In this document: one piece after another, positions 1 through 10,921 of the stretch | How positions within the stretch are numbered: position 1 is the first letter of the stretch | Layout of the letters: each line of letters begins with the position of its first letter | DNA from: Pseudoalteromonas sp. NC201 | Lineage (GTDB): Bacteria > Pseudomonadota > Gammaproteobacteria > Enterobacterales > Alteromonadaceae | Assembly (NCBI RefSeq): GCF_002850255.1 | Contig: NZ_CP022522.1 | Location: 934,097 to 998,096 of the forward strand | DNA: 64,000 nt | Direction of reading: 5' to 3' | Made by a program: the position numbers and the translations under genes | The notes under the pieces: generated by a model | The model's input: the letters and a program-made list of their open reading frames with translations, nothing else | What the model was told of the DNA's origin: nothing | The model's database searches: none

Positions 1-1297
1 CTATTTTGACTCTTGTTTATTAGGTATTTTTTCAGTGTTAGCACAAGGTGCTGAACTACATATCGTCAAAGATAGTGATGTGGTCGATATTGGAGCCGTT
101 TACCGGTACATCATGGCAAGTGATATTACTCACTTGGCGATTTTACCGACAATGTATCGGGCGTTATTACAGTATGCCAACCTAATGGCTGCGCTACCAA
201 GCCAGCTAAGATTAGTGATCACTGGTGGAGAAGGAGTAGAGCAAGATCTTCAACAGTTGCATTTTGAAAGCCAATGGAGTCAGGGGGCTCGATTTTTTAA
301 CGAATATGGGCCAACAGAGGCGACAGTTTGGAGTAGTCACTATGAAATCAAAGCGGATGATAGCTTTCAGGTTGCACCTATTGGTCGTCCGGCGGGTCAT
401 GTCAACCTTTACGTAATGGATCATTATGGGCACCTAACACCACAAGGTTGTGAGGGGGAGTTGCACATTGGTGGAGTTGGTGTGGCAAGAGGCTATATGG
501 ACAATGCTGAGCTTACCAATGGACATTTTTTCTCAAGACAACTCTACAGCGGAGAATCAGAGCGACTATATCGAACTGGTGATGTGGTGCGTTATAACAA
601 GCATGGTGATATAGAGTTTGTAGGTCGTAAAGATAACCAAGTAAAAATACGTGGCTACCGTGTCGAGCTAAGTGAGATAGAACAACAGATCTTACACCAC
701 CCTGATGTACTCGATTGTGTCACAAAAGTGTGGCAGGAGCAGGGAGAAGAAAAGCTCCTTATTGCATACTTACAGATCCGCGAACGACAGTCCGAACAGG
801 CGGTTGTTGCAGCAGTTAAAAAACAACTGGCTCAAACACTACCCAGTTACATGCAACCCAATGCGATAACGAGTATTGGTCATATACCTGTCAATCGTAA
901 TGGTAAGGTAGATAGAAAGGCGTTGCCTAAACCTAACCTTGCAGCACTAACCGGTGAATATTCGCCTGCGCAAAATAATACGCAGAAAAAGCTGCTGACC
1001 ATCTGGGCCGAACTACTGCACTTATCGGCAGAGGAGATCAGCATTAATGCCGACTTCTTTGAACTGGGTGGACATTCGCTATTAGCGGTACAACTAGTGA
1101 CCAAAGTTAATGAAACCTTTCCTGTTGACTTATCTATAAAAGAAATTTTTAGCTCACCCGTACTATGCGATTTGGCTGACCAAGTTGATGCTTTACTTCA
1201 TTTAGATGAAGACGAGCTCGCGGCCGCTGAAGCTGAGCTAGCAGATATGTCTGATGAAGAAATAGAAAAGCTTTATCAGGAGCTGTGTGACGAGTAA
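1..1297 (+). CDS. NRPS, C-terminal part (A-T), 5' truncated by window
   Basis: The frame is open from base 2, so the gene starts outside the window. What is visible is the second half of an adenylation domain and a carrier domain. Adenylation motifs are NEYGPTEATVW (about residue 100 of the visible part), YRTGD (about 189), GRKDNQVKIRGYRVEL (about 207) and NGKVDRKALP (about 300). The carrier motif LGGHSLL (about 354) holds the Ser that receives phosphopantetheine. By eye, the pocket residues align to D-S-L-I-I-G-E-V-W-(K), a code I cannot assign. The protein ends in an acidic helix-like tail (about the last 30 residues) with no TE or E domain, so the chain is passed to the next protein, probably by docking to its basic N-terminus. 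The product amino acid is unknown. Confidence 0.93.
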   Translation, partial: YFDSCLLGIFSVLAQGAELHIVKDSDVVDIGAVYRYIMASDITHLAILPTMYRALLQYANLMAALPSQLRLVITGGEGVEQDLQQLHFESQWSQGARFFNEYGPTEATVWSSHYEIKADDSFQVAPIGRPAGHVNLYVMDHYGHLTPQGCEGELHIGGVGVARGYMDNAELTNGHFFSRQLYSGESERLYRTGDVVRYNKHGDIEFVGRKDNQVKIRGYRVELSEIEQQILHHPDVLDCVTKVWQEQGEEKLLIAYLQIRERQSEQAVVAAVKKQLAQTLPSYMQPNAITSIGHIPVNRNGKVDRKALPKPNLAALTGEYSPAQNNTQKKLLTIWAELLHLSAEEISINADFFELGGHSLLAVQLVTKVNETFPVDLSIKEIFSSPVLCDLADQVDALLHLDEDELAAAEAELADMSDEEIEKLYQELCDE

Positions 1298-1358
1298 CGG
1301 CTACTTTGAATTATCGTCACCTCCGGATATAGCGCATAACAAAATAGGTATAACGAAA

Positions 1359-4300
1359 ATGGATATTGAGAATACACAGTCAGTGGCAGAGTCAAATCGC
1401 AAGCGAGCCGCGCTGATTAAAAAGTTGGCAGAGCAAAAGCGCGCCCAGATGTTGGCTAAGAAACAAAGCAAAATTACAGCTCGGCAAATAGGGTCTAACA
1501 CCTTGCCTTTATCGTTTGCACAGCAACGCCTGTGGTTTCTCGATAAGCTTTCTGACCAGGGCGCAGAATATAATATCTCCGGAGGCTTCACCGTTAGAGG
1601 AGAGTTTAACGTTGTGGCGGCCCAACAGGCAATACAACAGATCATCACCCGCCATGAAGTGCTTCGAACGACATATGATGACAAGGACGGAGAGCCTATT
1701 CAGATTATTCAAGCGACTCCTGAATTTGCAATGACAGTTTACGACTTGAGCCGTGACGAATGTGCACCAAATGCGAATACGATGGAGGAGTTACTCCAGC
1801 GCGAATGTGAAAAACCGTTCGATTTAAGTACCGATGTGATGCTCCGAGCAAGTTATATCTCTATGCCACGCGAGCAAGAACAGGCTGTTGGGGTATTACT
1901 GTTTAGTATGCACCATATTGCTTCTGATGGTTGGTCGATGGAAATTGTCACGCGTGAATTTGTGGCAGAATATCAGGCTCAACTTGATGACCGCCCAGCG
2001 AGTGTCGTTGAACCGGAGATACAATACGGTGATTTTGCACTTTGGCAACGCCAACACTTGGATCAGCAAGTGTTGCAAAAGCAACTTGAATATTGGCAGC
2101 ATCAACTTGAAGGAATGCCTGCCGTTCATCGTCTACCCATGGATTATCCACGGCCAGATTTTAAACGCTATCAAGGCCTTAAACTTTCCAGACGACTCGA
2201 AGGCAGCGTAAGCCGTCGAGCGTTGATGTTTGCAAAGGAGCATGGACTGACTCCATTCATGTTATTTCATGCGGTGCTGAATCTTATGATGGCACGCTGT
2301 AGTAACCAAGCCGAATTTGTGGTGGGAACGCCAGCCGCTAACCGAATGAAGTCAGAGTTGAAGCAAGTGGTTGGCTTTTTTGTTAATACGCTCGTTTTAA
2401 AAGCAAATGTCGATGCGTCTAGTATTAATGCATATCTTGAGCACATTAAAGAAGTTAATTTAGATGCTCAATCTAATCAAGATATTCCTTTTGAGCAGAT
2501 AGTTGAGCATTGCGTGCCAGCCAGAAGCGCCCAATACACCCCATTATTTCAGGTACTGCTAAGTACAACGAGCGGTCAAAACACTGCATTAGAGCTACCT
2601 CACCTTGAGTTACTACCTATTGAGCGCAAAGGGGTGGTAGCTAAATTTGATATAGATATTAACGTTGCTTTGGGTGAGCAAGGTGGCCAAATCAAATGGG
2701 TTTATGATAGTGCTATTTTTAAGCCTGAAACGATAACACAATTTGCTGAATTTTTTGAATGTACCCTAATCTCCCTATTAAATTGCGATGATCTTAGTTT
2801 GCCCTTAAGTCGCATCAATATGATCACTGATGCTGAGCGCACGAAGCTAGTTACTCCCAACCAACCGCAGTTTGAAGGTCAGCCACTAGCAGATCATGTT
2901 CATCTTCATTTTAGTGCGCAGGCCCAAAAGCTTCATAACCAAACCGCGTTAATATCGCAAAATAACCACATTAGCTATCAAACAGTTGATAGCGCCTCGA
3001 CACAAATGGCTATACATCTTCAAGAGTTGGGGGTAGGTGCTGGCGATATTGTGGCTGTAAGTATGATTCAGAATGAGCGCTTAATATATACTATTTTGGG
3101 CATTATGAAGCTTGGAGCAGCCTATTTACCTGTCTCACCTGATTTACCTAAGGCGAGGTTACAGTATATTTTTGATGATGCATCAGTGTCATTGGTGATC
3201 ACATCGGAAGAAAAGATAGGGCTCGACAAGCGTGATGGCCTCAAGGTCATATGTTTCGATGATGATTTTGAGCAACGAATATTAAATCATTATGTTACTG
3301 AAGGCTTTGAGCCCCACCAAGGTGACCCATCTACACTACCAAGTTATGTGATTTACACTTCGGGTTCGACAGGCAATCCCAAAGGCGTTGTCATTTCGCA
3401 GCAAAGTGCTTTGCAATTTGGGCTCTATATGGGACAGCGATTTGCAATTGACTCTAATTGCCGAGTACTACAATTTGCCACTATTAGCTTTGATGCTTTT
3501 ATCATGGAATGGCAATGGGCATTATTAAATGGTGGCAGTCTACATTTTTGCGATCCGCAATGTAAAACCGATCCTGCACAGCTAAGCTCGTTTTTACAGC
3601 AACAAAGTATTACTCACACACTGTTGCCGCCGACACTTCTTCGCCACCTTCCTTATCATGATAATTATGATTTTAAAGCTCTGTTGGTCGGAGGCGAGGC
3701 TTGCGATGAAGGTTTGGCCGAGCAGTGGGCTGGGCGATACCCTATGTTTAATGCGTATGGGCCCACCGAGTCTACAGTGTGTGCCAGTATTGCTGAGCTA
3801 AAACCCCAGCATCAGGTCACAATTGGTACTCCTGTAGATTTCACCCAACTATTTGTCTTGAGTCGCGACGGTCAACCTTTACCGAAAGGCTTGTGTGGAG
3901 AGTTAGTGATAGCGGGAAGTGGGTTGGCTTTAGGTTATTTGAATAAATCAGAGCTGACTTTGCAAAAATTTATCACGAACCCTTTTGGGGCGGGGCGGTG
4001 GTATTTTACTGGAGATATTGCGCGGCAAAATAGCCGCGGAGAATTTGAATATCTGGGACGTATTGATGATCAAGTGAGTATTAAAGGCTTCCGGATTGAG
4101 CTTGAGGAAGTTAAGCAGCAACTACTGTTAGCTGTTGGTGTAACCGCAGCAGAAGTAGTTGTTGAAGAATTGGCTGCGGGACAGCGTAGGTTGCTAGCCT
4201 ACATCGTAGCGAGCAATGAGGTAGTTGGCTCTGACGGTGAACTTATTGCATCGGTGAAAGCACAACTGCATGAGCGTTTGCCCAATTATATGATCCCTGC

Positions 4301-7300
4301 AGGTTTTGCTGTGCTTGATGCACTGCCTGTCACCCAAAGTGGCAAGGTTGATAAACAGGCACTACCCAAAATAGATATGTTGGCGCAACAAGAATCATAC
4401 CAAGCGCCAAGCAATGATATAGAGCATCAACTGGTTGAGTTGTATGCTCAGTTGCTGGGACTTTCACCACAACACCTAAGTGTTACGAGTAACTTTTTTG
4501 AACTGGGTGGTGATTCGATCTTGTCTATACAGCTAGTGTCGAGAGCGGCAAGGGTTGGATTGTACTTTTCTGTTAAGCAGTTGTTCTCCTACCAAACCAT
4601 AGCTGCACTGGCTGCCCATGTTTCGACTTCACAAGTACAGCAGGTCTCACAGCAGGCAAGTGCTGGAACCTTACCATTACTGCCTATTCATCAAGCTTTT
4701 TTTATGGATGAGGCTGGACTAAATCATTTTAATCAGGCTGTTATGCTCGGTTGCCAAATCCAGTTAACTAAAGAGTTTCTGACCCAAGTTGTTACATGCT
4801 TAGTGGTCCAGCATGATGCACTGAGGTTGCGTTTTAAACATCAAGATACTGGTTGGGTTGGTGAGTTTGCTGACACTTCAAGTTTTGATATTGACGCAGT
4901 ACTAAGCGTAATCAATGTTGATAATTTAAATTCAATTACAGGTATTGCGGATGAGTTACAGCAAAGCCTCAACATTACAGTTGGCCCCTTATTCAAGGTG
5001 GTCTTGTTTACTGATCCAAAACAGCAGCAGCGTCTGCTGATTATTTGCCACCACCTTATTATAGATGGAGTCTCTTGGCGTATTCTGCTGGAAGACTTTG
5101 AGCGCTGTTTAGATAAGAGCCAAGAGCCCACTCATCATGCTCTATTTGAGCTTGGGCAAAAGACCACCGCTTATCAAACATGGTGCGAGTATTTAGACTC
5201 ATGGCCAAATCTAGAACAGAACGCCAACGAGATTGCTTATTGGCGAGAGCGGTTAGCGCTACCTGTACCTAGTTATCGGCGCGGTGAGACGAGTGAGGCA
5301 TACATAAGTAATGAGTTTGTTGGTAGTTTACAGTTTGCATTGGATAAGGATTATACAAGCTTGTTGTTGCAACGAGCTAATAGCACTTATAGAACACAAA
5401 TAAATGAGCTACTCATTGCAGCGCTATTACGTGGTTTTAGTCTTTGGTCGGAACAGTCTATCATGCGCATAGATTTAGAGGGGCATGGTCGCGAAGAGCT
5501 TGATAGCGGCCATGATCTCAGTCGCACTATCGGCTGGTTTACTACCTCATACCCACTTACATTAGAAGCGCCTGATGGAGATCTTGAAGCGCTAATTTGT
5601 GCAGTAAAAGAGCAATACCGTGCCATTCCAAATAAAGGACTCGGCTTTGGGTTATTAGCTCGGGCAGGTCTGTTGGGGAGTAATGTTGAACCTCACGCTG
5701 AAATTGTATTCAACTATCTAGGCCAATTTAAGCAGGTGATCAATGAGCAATCGCTATTGTTTGCTGTAGAGGAAGGTACCGGGCGAGCTATCAGCCCTCA
5801 TAGAAAGTTAACACACGGGCTTAGCTTCAACGGTAAAATTTTGGCCGAGCAATTACAGTTCAACTTGAGCTATGACAAAAACGGTTACTCCAGCGAGTCT
5901 CTCCAAAAGTTAAACCAGCTAATTGTCAGAAGTTTAGAAGAGATTATTCAGCACTGCTGTGATGTTGAAGCCGGTATTTTTACGGCGTCGGATTTTCCAT
6001 TGGCAACTGTCCAGCCGCAAGAGCTAAAAAGCTGGACGCAAGGCCAAGCTATTCAAGATATTTATGCGACAACGCCAATGCAAGAAGGGATGCTATACCA
6101 TAGTAACTTGGAGCGTGGTGCATACGCCAACCAGCTATTTATGGAAGTGATTGGTGAGGTTGATCTCGGCCATCTGCGTGCTGCTTGGCAGTGTCTGGTA
6201 GATAGGTACGACATTTTTCGAACTGGATTTAGAACGTCAGAGCTAGGAATAATCAATCAGATTGTCCATCAACAGGTGACATTACCTTGGCAAGAGTTTG
6301 ATTTAAGTCAACTAGATGTGGCGGAACAACAAGCGATAGTCAATCAAATGCGTGCTGAAGACAAGGCGGAAGGCTTTAATGTCAATATGCCACCTTTAGT
6401 ACGAGTAACCGTTTGGCAATTGGCGCCCCAACACTATCAGCTTTTGTGGACTCAGCACCATGCATTAATCGACGGTTGGTGTTCTGGTATTGTTTTCTCC
6501 GAGCTATTAGCGATTTATCATGCATTAAGTAACAAGCGAGATATACAACTATCGCCAGCCGTGCCTTACAAAAATTACATCGCCTGGCTACAAAGTAAAG
6601 ATAGTGATAAAGCTGAGCAGTTTTGGCGTACTCAAGTGGGTCAAATTACTGAACGAAGTCATTTACCTTTTTCTCGTTACCTAGAGCAGCCTGACTATGT
6701 GGTTGCGAGGGAATATTTACAACTAACAGTCGAGCAAACTAATGCGTTAACTCTGCTTGCAAAGCAAACGCGCACCACCCTGAATGTTGTATTGCAAGCT
6801 GCTTGGGCTTTATTGTTGAGTCGAGCAAACCGCAGTAAACAGGTTACGTTTGGTACAACCGTATCCGGCCGCCCTGCAGATTTGAATGGGGTAGAGTCAA
6901 TGGTGGGGCTATTTATTAACACAGTGCCCGCGGTCATCTCTCTTGACTCAGAGCAGAGCGTATCTGAGCTGTTACTACAGCTCCAATCAGATTATATTGA
7001 AAGAGATGAATACAGTTATTTTCCGTTATCAAAAATTCAAAAGTTATCTAGTGAACATGCCGGTCGCGGCCTATTTGATAGCTTATTAGTATTTGAGAAC
7101 TATCCGCGCTCTTTATCCGATGCGAGTAGGCACACAGAGCAGTCACTGCAAATCAAAAATATTGAATCGCAGCAAGGCAACAATTTCCCTCTTTCTTTGA
7201 TAGCCTCTCATGGCGAGGTACTCAAGATTAAGTTCGAGTACCATAGTAATCATTATTCAAAACACGGGATAGAACAGCTTCGTAGCTGCCTAGGCGAAAT

Positions 7301-9968
7301 CCTTACGGCCATGTCACACGGATCAGATAAGCCAATATCGACATTAGCTTGGCTAACCAAAGCGCAGCAACAAGCTGTTTTAGTGAACAGTGGTTATGGC
7401 CGACAAACGCAAACTTCCCCGAGTTTTATTGCTACCTTAAAGCATCAATTTGCCAGTTATCCAGAGGCTGAAGCTGTTTATAGCCATGGGGTAAGTACGA
7501 ATTATCGAGCATTAAATACAATTGCTAATCAAATCGCTACACAGTTATCAGAAAACGGTATCGGTAAACAAAGTCGGGTTGGAATTTGTCTCGAAAAGGG
7601 CGTGGGTTATTTAGCTTCAATTATAGCGACATTTAAAGTTGGCGCTGCATTTGTGCCATTGGAAAAGGAATGGCCAGCAGAGCGTCTAGCTTTCATTGCT
7701 CAAGATGCACAGCTAGACCTAACGCTCACTGAGCCCACGACTCAACATGCAATGACCAAGTCTCAACGACAGCTATGCATAACAAAACTAGCTTCTGAAC
7801 ATATCGAGTTTGAGGGGGACATCCCTCACGCTAATGATATCGCTTATATTATCTACACGTCGGGCACAACTGGTAACCCTAAAGGAGTGGCCGTGAGTCA
7901 TGGCAACATAAGCCATTACGTTGATGCCATGTTATCTCGACACGCGATTGCCCAACATAGTCGCTTTGCTCTCCTTACTTCATTTGCCACAGATTTGGGT
8001 TACACCTCGATACTTCTAGCGTTGGCGACAGCAGGCAGTGTAGATATAGGTAGTCGAGAGTTGATCCAAAGCGGTGATAGTTTTACCCAGCATATCCTTG
8101 CACGTGAGATTAATGTGATTAAGCTGACTCCGAGTCTATTGGCTGCACTGTTAACGCATTATGATGGAAAATTAACATCGCTAAACCATGTATTCGTGGG
8201 TGGTGAAGCTATTCAATCCGATGCTCGTCAAGTCATTCGCACGCTACTTAATGATGGCGTGGAAGTAATTAATCACTATGGTCCAACAGAGACTACCATT
8301 GGGGCATGTACACAGGTTATTAATGATGTGGATGCTAAGCCAATAGCGATAGGTCGCCCTATTTCAGGAATGCGAGCTTGTGTGCTGGATGATAACAAAG
8401 AGTTGGTGCCTGATGGCATCGTAGGTGAGCTGTACTTATCAGGAAGCGGTGTTGCTTTAGGATACATAAAACAATCGTCGTTAACGGATCAGTATTTCAC
8501 TCTTGACCCTTGGGCGTCCGATAGTTCGCGTCGTTACGCCACGGGGGATTTGGTATATAGAGATGAAAGTGGAGATTTGGTATATGTCGGACGTAAAGAT
8601 AATCAAATCAAAGTTCGTGGTTTCCGCGTTGAACTGGAAGAGATCGAGCTAACTTTACTGCGCTCACCTAGTGTTAGTACCGCCGTTGTCATACTTAACA
8701 GCGAGCAAACTTTGGTGGCCTACATCAAGCTCAAAGCTGGGGCTGTAGAGCAACAAAGTAATCTATTAAATCTTGCCCAGCAATGGCTACCTCACTACAT
8801 GGTACCAAGTGCGATTGTTTTTGTGGAAGATATCCCATTAAAAAGCAACGGAAAAGTAGATAAAAGTGCATTGCCAAGTGTACAAAAGAATGTTGAGAAA
8901 AAACGAGCTGAAACGCCTTTGGAATTAACCGTTGCTCGAGCTTGGGCGCAATATTTGGGCTGCGATGCTGAAACGATAGGAGTCGAAGAAAACTTTTATG
9001 ATTTAGGTGGTGACTCCGTAAAAATGATTTTGGTGATTGGCTTGTTGAAGAAGCAGGGGATCACAATAGCAGCTCAGCAAATGAGCAAAATCAATACCAT
9101 TGCTGGGGTCGTGGAATTGGTTGAAGGTCAAGGCCAAGCACCGAAACAGCCAGAGTCAGTTGTTTTATTGGGGCAACAAGCTGAAGAAGTTATCTTCGCG
9201 ATTCACCCATATGGGGGGCGTGTTGATAACTATCGCCAGTTGGGAGCTAAATTGCAGCCTGAATATCAGCTACTAGGGTTACAAGCGCCATACAATTACC
9301 AATCTGACTATCGATTTGATTCTGCAAAGCAACTAGCTGAGCGTTATGTAGAAGAAATCCTCGTTACGCAACCAAAGGGGCCTTATAGGATCATAGGTTG
9401 GTCTGCTGGTGGCACACTCGCGCACTTGGTTGCTGCTACGTTACAGCAACGAGGCCGGAATGTTGCCTATTTAGGCATGATAGATTCACTTCCGATAGGC
9501 ATATCTCGAAAAGTGAAAAGTAACCATGATTATCTGTTAAATAGCGCTCGCTATATTGATAAGCATATCGCCACGAAATTAGCACCAACTTGTAGCTACA
9601 GCTACGATGAGCTGATGCAAGCCATCATTGAGTCAATATTTTCCTCACAACCTGATTTCCCACTTTCACGCGATGTGCTAACCGCAGCGTTGCAATTTGG
9701 GGTTGATTTAGGGCGTAGTTTGGCGACTGCTCAGGCGATGCAAGAACCATTAGATTTAGCCGTTGAGTTGTTTAAAGCGACTGCTTCAGAAGGCGGGGTG
9801 ATTGAGCCTGCGTCATTTACTCAGGCCTTTAAACAGCCGCTGAAGGTGCATGAATTTGAGACCACACATGCCGGTTTACTCGAAGGTGATGCTGTAGTCA
9901 TGATAGCCGATCTAATAAAACAGAGTTTAAAGCGAAAGAATAAGAAAAATGAAGGAGTAACTGGATAA
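1359..9968 (+). CDS. NRPS, terminal subunit C-A-T-E-C-A-T-TE
   Basis: This two-module synthetase ends the assembly line. From the ATG at 1359 the landmarks are: LCL-type condensation domain with HHIASDG (about residue 184); A domain with YTSGSTGNPKG (about 664); carrier LGGDS (about 1052); epimerisation domain with HHLIIDGVSWR (about 1229); DCL-type condensation domain opening YATTPMQEGMLYHS, with HHALIDG (about 1698); A domain with YTSGTTGNPKG (about 2165); carrier LGGDS (about 2550); type I thioesterase with GWSAGG (about 2680). A DCL domain after E is the expected pairing. The first A-domain pocket reads D-A-M-L-L-G-A-V-C-K, resembling hydrophobic/Leu codes. The second reads D-L-T-K-F-G-H-I-G-K, one residue from the classical Asp code. 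A GTG at 1287 would add 24 residues and overlap the upstream gene. I prefer the ATG because it begins a lysine/arginine-rich docking-like segment. The stop overlaps the next start by one base. Confidence 0.96.
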   Translation: MDIENTQSVAESNRKRAALIKKLAEQKRAQMLAKKQSKITARQIGSNTLPLSFAQQRLWFLDKLSDQGAEYNISGGFTVRGEFNVVAAQQAIQQIITRHEVLRTTYDDKDGEPIQIIQATPEFAMTVYDLSRDECAPNANTMEELLQRECEKPFDLSTDVMLRASYISMPREQEQAVGVLLFSMHHIASDGWSMEIVTREFVAEYQAQLDDRPASVVEPEIQYGDFALWQRQHLDQQVLQKQLEYWQHQLEGMPAVHRLPMDYPRPDFKRYQGLKLSRRLEGSVSRRALMFAKEHGLTPFMLFHAVLNLMMARCSNQAEFVVGTPAANRMKSELKQVVGFFVNTLVLKANVDASSINAYLEHIKEVNLDAQSNQDIPFEQIVEHCVPARSAQYTPLFQVLLSTTSGQNTALELPHLELLPIERKGVVAKFDIDINVALGEQGGQIKWVYDSAIFKPETITQFAEFFECTLISLLNCDDLSLPLSRINMITDAERTKLVTPNQPQFEGQPLADHVHLHFSAQAQKLHNQTALISQNNHISYQTVDSASTQMAIHLQELGVGAGDIVAVSMIQNERLIYTILGIMKLGAAYLPVSPDLPKARLQYIFDDASVSLVITSEEKIGLDKRDGLKVICFDDDFEQRILNHYVTEGFEPHQGDPSTLPSYVIYTSGSTGNPKGVVISQQSALQFGLYMGQRFAIDSNCRVLQFATISFDAFIMEWQWALLNGGSLHFCDPQCKTDPAQLSSFLQQQSITHTLLPPTLLRHLPYHDNYDFKALLVGGEACDEGLAEQWAGRYPMFNAYGPTESTVCASIAELKPQHQVTIGTPVDFTQLFVLSRDGQPLPKGLCGELVIAGSGLALGYLNKSELTLQKFITNPFGAGRWYFTGDIARQNSRGEFEYLGRIDDQVSIKGFRIELEEVKQQLLLAVGVTAAEVVVEELAAGQRRLLAYIVASNEVVGSDGELIASVKAQLHERLPNYMIPAGFAVLDALPVTQSGKVDKQALPKIDMLAQQESYQAPSNDIEHQLVELYAQLLGLSPQHLSVTSNFFELGGDSILSIQLVSRAARVGLYFSVKQLFSYQTIAALAAHVSTSQVQQVSQQASAGTLPLLPIHQAFFMDEAGLNHFNQAVMLGCQIQLTKEFLTQVVTCLVVQHDALRLRFKHQDTGWVGEFADTSSFDIDAVLSVINVDNLNSITGIADELQQSLNITVGPLFKVVLFTDPKQQQRLLIICHHLIIDGVSWRILLEDFERCLDKSQEPTHHALFELGQKTTAYQTWCEYLDSWPNLEQNANEIAYWRERLALPVPSYRRGETSEAYISNEFVGSLQFALDKDYTSLLLQRANSTYRTQINELLIAALLRGFSLWSEQSIMRIDLEGHGREELDSGHDLSRTIGWFTTSYPLTLEAPDGDLEALICAVKEQYRAIPNKGLGFGLLARAGLLGSNVEPHAEIVFNYLGQFKQVINEQSLLFAVEEGTGRAISPHRKLTHGLSFNGKILAEQLQFNLSYDKNGYSSESLQKLNQLIVRSLEEIIQHCCDVEAGIFTASDFPLATVQPQELKSWTQGQAIQDIYATTPMQEGMLYHSNLERGAYANQLFMEVIGEVDLGHLRAAWQCLVDRYDIFRTGFRTSELGIINQIVHQQVTLPWQEFDLSQLDVAEQQAIVNQMRAEDKAEGFNVNMPPLVRVTVWQLAPQHYQLLWTQHHALIDGWCSGIVFSELLAIYHALSNKRDIQLSPAVPYKNYIAWLQSKDSDKAEQFWRTQVGQITERSHLPFSRYLEQPDYVVAREYLQLTVEQTNALTLLAKQTRTTLNVVLQAAWALLLSRANRSKQVTFGTTVSGRPADLNGVESMVGLFINTVPAVISLDSEQSVSELLLQLQSDYIERDEYSYFPLSKIQKLSSEHAGRGLFDSLLVFENYPRSLSDASRHTEQSLQIKNIESQQGNNFPLSLIASHGEVLKIKFEYHSNHYSKHGIEQLRSCLGEILTAMSHGSDKPISTLAWLTKAQQQAVLVNSGYGRQTQTSPSFIATLKHQFASYPEAEAVYSHGVSTNYRALNTIANQIATQLSENGIGKQSRVGICLEKGVGYLASIIATFKVGAAFVPLEKEWPAERLAFIAQDAQLDLTLTEPTTQHAMTKSQRQLCITKLASEHIEFEGDIPHANDIAYIIYTSGTTGNPKGVAVSHGNISHYVDAMLSRHAIAQHSRFALLTSFATDLGYTSILLALATAGSVDIGSRELIQSGDSFTQHILAREINVIKLTPSLLAALLTHYDGKLTSLNHVFVGGEAIQSDARQVIRTLLNDGVEVINHYGPTETTIGACTQVINDVDAKPIAIGRPISGMRACVLDDNKELVPDGIVGELYLSGSGVALGYIKQSSLTDQYFTLDPWASDSSRRYATGDLVYRDESGDLVYVGRKDNQIKVRGFRVELEEIELTLLRSPSVSTAVVILNSEQTLVAYIKLKAGAVEQQSNLLNLAQQWLPHYMVPSAIVFVEDIPLKSNGKVDKSALPSVQKNVEKKRAETPLELTVARAWAQYLGCDAETIGVEENFYDLGGDSVKMILVIGLLKKQGITIAAQQMSKINTIAGVVELVEGQGQAPKQPESVVLLGQQAEEVIFAIHPYGGRVDNYRQLGAKLQPEYQLLGLQAPYNYQSDYRFDSAKQLAERYVEEILVTQPKGPYRIIGWSAGGTLAHLVAATLQQRGRNVAYLGMIDSLPIGISRKVKSNHDYLLNSARYIDKHIATKLAPTCSYSYDELMQAIIESIFSSQPDFPLSRDVLTAALQFGVDLGRSLATAQAMQEPLDLAVELFKATASEGGVIEPASFTQAFKQPLKVHEFETTHAGLLEGDAVVMIADLIKQSLKRKNKKNEGVTG

Positions 9969-10906
9969 TGTTAAAGACTAAACCACTACCCGAAGCACGA
10001 GATAGAGAAGTACTACTTGAAGTCGAGTTGTCAGGTATGAAATCACTCGATTGGGTGACACAGCATAAGGAGCAACTCAATGGCATGTTAGATGAGCACG
10101 GAATGCTGCTCATTCGAGGTTTAAACGTTGTGAGTAGTAAGCAGTTTGGGCAAGCGCTTAGCACGTTGTTTGGCTGTGAGTTAGCTTCGTACCAATACCG
10201 CTCGACGCCTAGGACCGAACTTAGAGGAAATGTTTACACTGCCACTGAGTATCACCATGACGAAGTGATACCGCAGCATAATGAATGTTCTTATGCGAAT
10301 AAATGGCCTCAAAAATTAGGTTTTTTCTGTATGTTACCGGCAGGAAAAGGCGGAGCGACACCGTTGGCTGACAGTCGTGCGGTATATGAAAAATTACCAG
10401 CGGAGATCCGTGCCAAATTTGAATCTAAGCAAATCATGTATGTACGAAACTATAGCGACATTGATCTGCCTTGGACTGAAGTATTTCAAACCGACAGTAA
10501 AGAGGATGTTGAACGTTTTTGTCATGAAAACGGTTTTGAATTTGAATGGTTTGATAATGAGTTGCGGACCAAGCAGGTTAATCAAGCTGCAATTGAACAC
10601 CCGCTACATGGCTTTAAAGTTTGGTTTAATCAAGCTCATTTATTCCACATTTCAAGCCTTGACCCTGAAACTAAACAGAGTTTTTTATCAATGTTTGGCA
10701 CTGAAAGATTACCAAGAAATACCTACTTTGGAGATGGCAGTGACATTCCGGAAGCTGATTTGGCAAAAATCCGGGAAATTTATGAACAGGAAATGTTCCA
10801 TTTCAATTGGCAAAAAGGCGATGTTTTACTGCTAGATAACTTACGTTTTACCCATGGCCGGCAACCTTTTGAAGGTGCCAGGAAAGTGCTTGTAGGCATG
10901 GCCTAA
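9968..10906 (+). CDS. SyrP-like Fe(II)/2-oxoglutarate oxygenase (putative Asp beta-hydroxylase), copy 1
   Basis: A 312-residue TauD/TfdA-superfamily protein. Visible metal ligands are H104-N-E106 and a distal His at about 296 (THGRQPF), followed by the Arg-containing strand that normally grips 2-oxoglutarate (GARKVLVGMA). The stretch after the HxE motif (ECSYANKWPQKLGFFC, then GGATPLADSRAVYEKLP) is typical of SyrP, which hydroxylates Asp bound to an NRPS carrier in syringomycin biosynthesis. The start overlaps the NRPS stop by one base, with AGGAG upstream, so translation is coupled. The likely substrate is the Asp on the last carrier of the preceding NRPS; this is inferred from the A-domain code. 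It could also act on another residue or perform a second oxidation. Confidence 0.88.
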   Translation: MLKTKPLPEARDREVLLEVELSGMKSLDWVTQHKEQLNGMLDEHGMLLIRGLNVVSSKQFGQALSTLFGCELASYQYRSTPRTELRGNVYTATEYHHDEVIPQHNECSYANKWPQKLGFFCMLPAGKGGATPLADSRAVYEKLPAEIRAKFESKQIMYVRNYSDIDLPWTEVFQTDSKEDVERFCHENGFEFEWFDNELRTKQVNQAAIEHPLHGFKVWFNQAHLFHISSLDPETKQSFLSMFGTERLPRNTYFGDGSDIPEADLAKIREIYEQEMFHFNWQKGDVLLLDNLRFTHGRQPFEGARKVLVGMA

Positions 10907-10921
10907 CTTCAGGAGAGAGTA

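Noticed and set aside
10377..10835. 152-codon plus-strand frame inside the first oxygenase gene
   Set aside because: Out-of-frame shadow of a gene with intact catalytic motifs, with no motif of its own.
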